From: Deinococcus humi
Lineage (GTDB): Bacteria; Deinococcota; Deinococci; Deinococcales; Deinococcaceae
Assembly (NCBI RefSeq): GCF_014201875.1
Contig: NZ_JACHFL010000001.1
Location: forward strand, 434,001 to 498,000
Direction of reading: 5' to 3'
Length of the DNA: 64,000 bases
The notes under the pieces are model-generated. The model made no database searches. It was not told the DNA's origin and saw only the letters and a list, made by a program, of their open reading frames with translations. The position numbers and the translations under genes were made by a program. This document shows positions 62,645 to 64,000 of the stretch, piece after piece (positions within the stretch are counted from its first letter, which is position 1; each line of letters begins with the position of its first letter).

Positions 62645-62680
62645 AGCAGCGGGAGGACCAAGATGGTCTCCCCCGCTGCT
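62645..62680 (-). terminator. Hairpin after the dehydrogenase E1 genes
   Basis: AGCAGCGGG pairs with CCCGCTGCT, with inner GGACCA/TGGTCT pairing. It lies 14 bp past the E1 beta stop. There is no T run, so it is a moderate call. Confidence 0.45.
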
Positions 62681-62693
62681 TCCCCTCCGCCCC

Positions 62694-63701
62694 TCAGTAT
62701 CCCATGGCCGCCTTGATCGCCCGTGCCACCCGCACCGCGTTGGGGCGGTAGACGTCCTCGATGGCCGTAAACGGTGGGTAGGGCGCGTCGAAGCCGGTCA
62801 CGCGGATGATCGGGGCGCGCAGAAACTCGATGGCCTCCTCGGCAATCGTGGCGCTGATCTCGCTGTGGAAGCCTCCAGTGCGCGGCGCTTCGGTCACCAC
62901 CACCACCCGGCCCGTCTTCTGCACGCTGGCCAGAATCGTATCGGTGTCCAGCGGCACCAGCGTCCGCAGGTCGATGACCTCCACGCCGATTCCGGCGGTC
63001 TTCGCGGCGGCGGCGGCTTTCTGCGCCACCTCCACCATGCCGCCGTAGCAAATCACGGTCACGTCGTCGCCCACGGTCACAATGCGAGCCTTGCCCAGCG
63101 GGACGCGGTAATCACCCACTGGAACGTCTTCCTTGACGCTGCGGTACAGCTTGATGGCCTCGAAGAAGAACACCGGGTCCGGATCATTGATGGCCGAGAG
63201 CAGCAGCCCCTTGGCATCGGCAGGGGTGCTGGGAATGACCACCTTGATGCCGGGAGTGTGCGCCAGGATGGCCTCCGGGCTGTCGGCGTGCTGTTCGGGA
63301 GTGTGCACGCCGCCGCCATAAGGGGCACGGACCACCATCGGCAGGTGGTAGCGGCTGCGGGTGCGGTGGCGGTAGCGTCCCAGATGGGATAGCACCTGAT
63401 CGAGCGCCGGGTATAGAAAGCCCGCAAACTGGATTTCCGCGACTGGCTTCAAGCCCGCCAGTCCCATGCCGATGCCCATCCCCACGATCGCGGCCTCGGC
63501 CAGCGGGGTGTCGAAGACACGCTCAGCACCGTATCTGGCCTGGAGGCCGTCTGTGGCCCGGAACACGCCGCCCATCACGCCCACGTCCTCGCCGAAGATA
63601 TGCACCGCGTCGTCCTGCTGCAGCGCGATGTCCAGCGCGTCGTTGATGGCGGCCACCATCGTCATGGTCCGGGTCTCGGTTCTGGCTGCGGTGGCGGTCA
63701 T
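62694..63701 (-). CDS. 2-oxoacid dehydrogenase E1 component, beta subunit
   Basis: A 335-residue transketolase-like subunit that, with E1 alpha, decarboxylates branched-chain or other 2-oxoacids using thiamine diphosphate. [38 protein letters not shown] with the TPP-binding Glu, [20 protein letters not shown] and [18 protein letters not shown] are typical. The branched-chain (Bkd) form is most likely from motif style, but pyruvate cannot be excluded. The ATG overlaps the alpha-subunit stop by 4 nt. Confidence 0.93.
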   Translation of the reverse strand: MTATAARTETRTMTMVAAINDALDIALQQDDAVHIFGEDVGVMGGVFRATDGLQARYGAERVFDTPLAEAAIVGMGIGMGLAGLKPVAEIQFAGFLYPALDQVLSHLGRYRHRTRSRYHLPMVVRAPYGGGVHTPEQHADSPEAILAHTPGIKVVIPSTPADAKGLLLSAINDPDPVFFFEAIKLYRSVKEDVPVGDYRVPLGKARIVTVGDDVTVICYGGMVEVAQKAAAAAKTAGIGVEVIDLRTLVPLDTDTILASVQKTGRVVVVTEAPRTGGFHSEISATIAEEAIEFLRAPIIRVTGFDAPYPPFTAIEDVYRPNAVRVARAIKAAMGY

Positions 63702-64000
63702 GCGTTCTCCTCGCTTAGAATCTGCTCGCGCTGCCGCCTCAACTGCGGCGTCGGCTCGGCAAACACATGGTCCAGAATCTCGGCGGGTTGGGGGTCCGGG
63801 TAGGCGTCGGCCTCCTGCAAGGCGGCCTCGAACTCGTCGGCCACCTCCTTCAGCAGCGCCGCTTCAGAGTCCTCGGTCATCAGCCCCTCGTTCATCAGAT
63901 GGGCCTTGAGCCTCAGCACCGGATCCTTGGCGTCCCAGCCCTCATTATCGGCGTCGGTGCGGTAGCGGCTGGGATCGTCGGCCACCGTGTGGGGCTTGAC
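63698..64000 (-). CDS. 2-oxoacid dehydrogenase E1 component, alpha subunit (5' part beyond window)
   Basis: The last ~100 residues of E1 alpha. [14 protein letters not shown] is the conserved HT-x-x-DDPSRYR phosphorylation-loop segment, followed by [20 protein letters not shown] and the helical C-terminus. The start lies past the right edge. It is coupled to the beta gene. Confidence 0.93.
   Translation of the reverse strand, partial: VKPHTVADDPSRYRTDADNEGWDAKDPVLRLKAHLMNEGLMTEDSEAALLKEVADEFEAALQEADAYPDPQPAEILDHVFAEPTPQLRRQREQILSEENA

Overview
The window reads as chromosomal DNA of a Deinococcus-type bacterium. It is GC-rich, carries ddrO (the radiation/desiccation-response repressor, with its known cleavage residues intact), a KtrAB potassium system, M32 carboxypeptidase, paired deoxynucleoside kinases and rplU-rpmA. 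Many start codons sit only 5-8 nt downstream of a TANNNT -10 box, the signature of leaderless mRNAs that are common in this genus. No phage, insertion sequence or CRISPR array was seen.

Layout. 1-9 kb: the N-terminal part of a kinase-like protein (running off the left edge) diverges from mrp, which is coupled to a SufR-like regulator. A LigT-like protein, tRNA-Trp with terminator, two exported proteins, a two-component system and a broken YkvA-family gene follow. 9-20 kb: rplU-rpmA, ktrB-ktrA, a short-chain dehydrogenase diverging from a subtilisin-like protease, a 56-residue membrane protein behind a micro-ORF, a decayed stretch, two deoxynucleoside kinases, an SPFH/Arc pair, and an FmdB-like/HtrA pair. 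19.7-21.8 kb: glmS, preceded by a clear glmS self-cleaving ribozyme.

22-41 kb: a large exopolysaccharide locus. Sixteen genes run on the minus strand from a Wzz/BY-kinase and a WbaP-type initiating transferase, through 3-acetamido-3,6-dideoxyhexose genes (ketoisomerase, aminotransferase, acetyltransferase), Wzx flippase, five glycosyltransferases and a Wzy-like polymerase, to rmlB, rmlA and rmlC/rmlD-like genes. Two plus-strand genes (an O-antigen-ligase-like protein and an anchored beta-rich protein) converge on it. The middle (about 28.5-37.6 kb) is markedly AT-richer and looks horizontally acquired.

41-64 kb: a GNAT enzyme coupled to a 30-residue ORF; small Deinococcus-type proteins; a three-gene ATP-grasp/PRTase-TRSP/HAD module of the tellurite-resistance-associated type without ter genes in view; manC diverging from a sugar nucleotidyltransferase; yceD and moaC; a membrane protein with 25-residue tandem repeats and a bactofilin-like segment; ddrO with a divergent small gene; M32 carboxypeptidase; pgi; an APH-fold kinase; dinB; carB; and the E1 genes of a 2-oxoacid dehydrogenase leaving the right edge.

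Together rmlA/rmlB, glmS, pgi, manC and the second nucleotidyltransferase supply activated sugars for the envelope, with glmS probably controlled by glucosamine-6-phosphate through the ribozyme.
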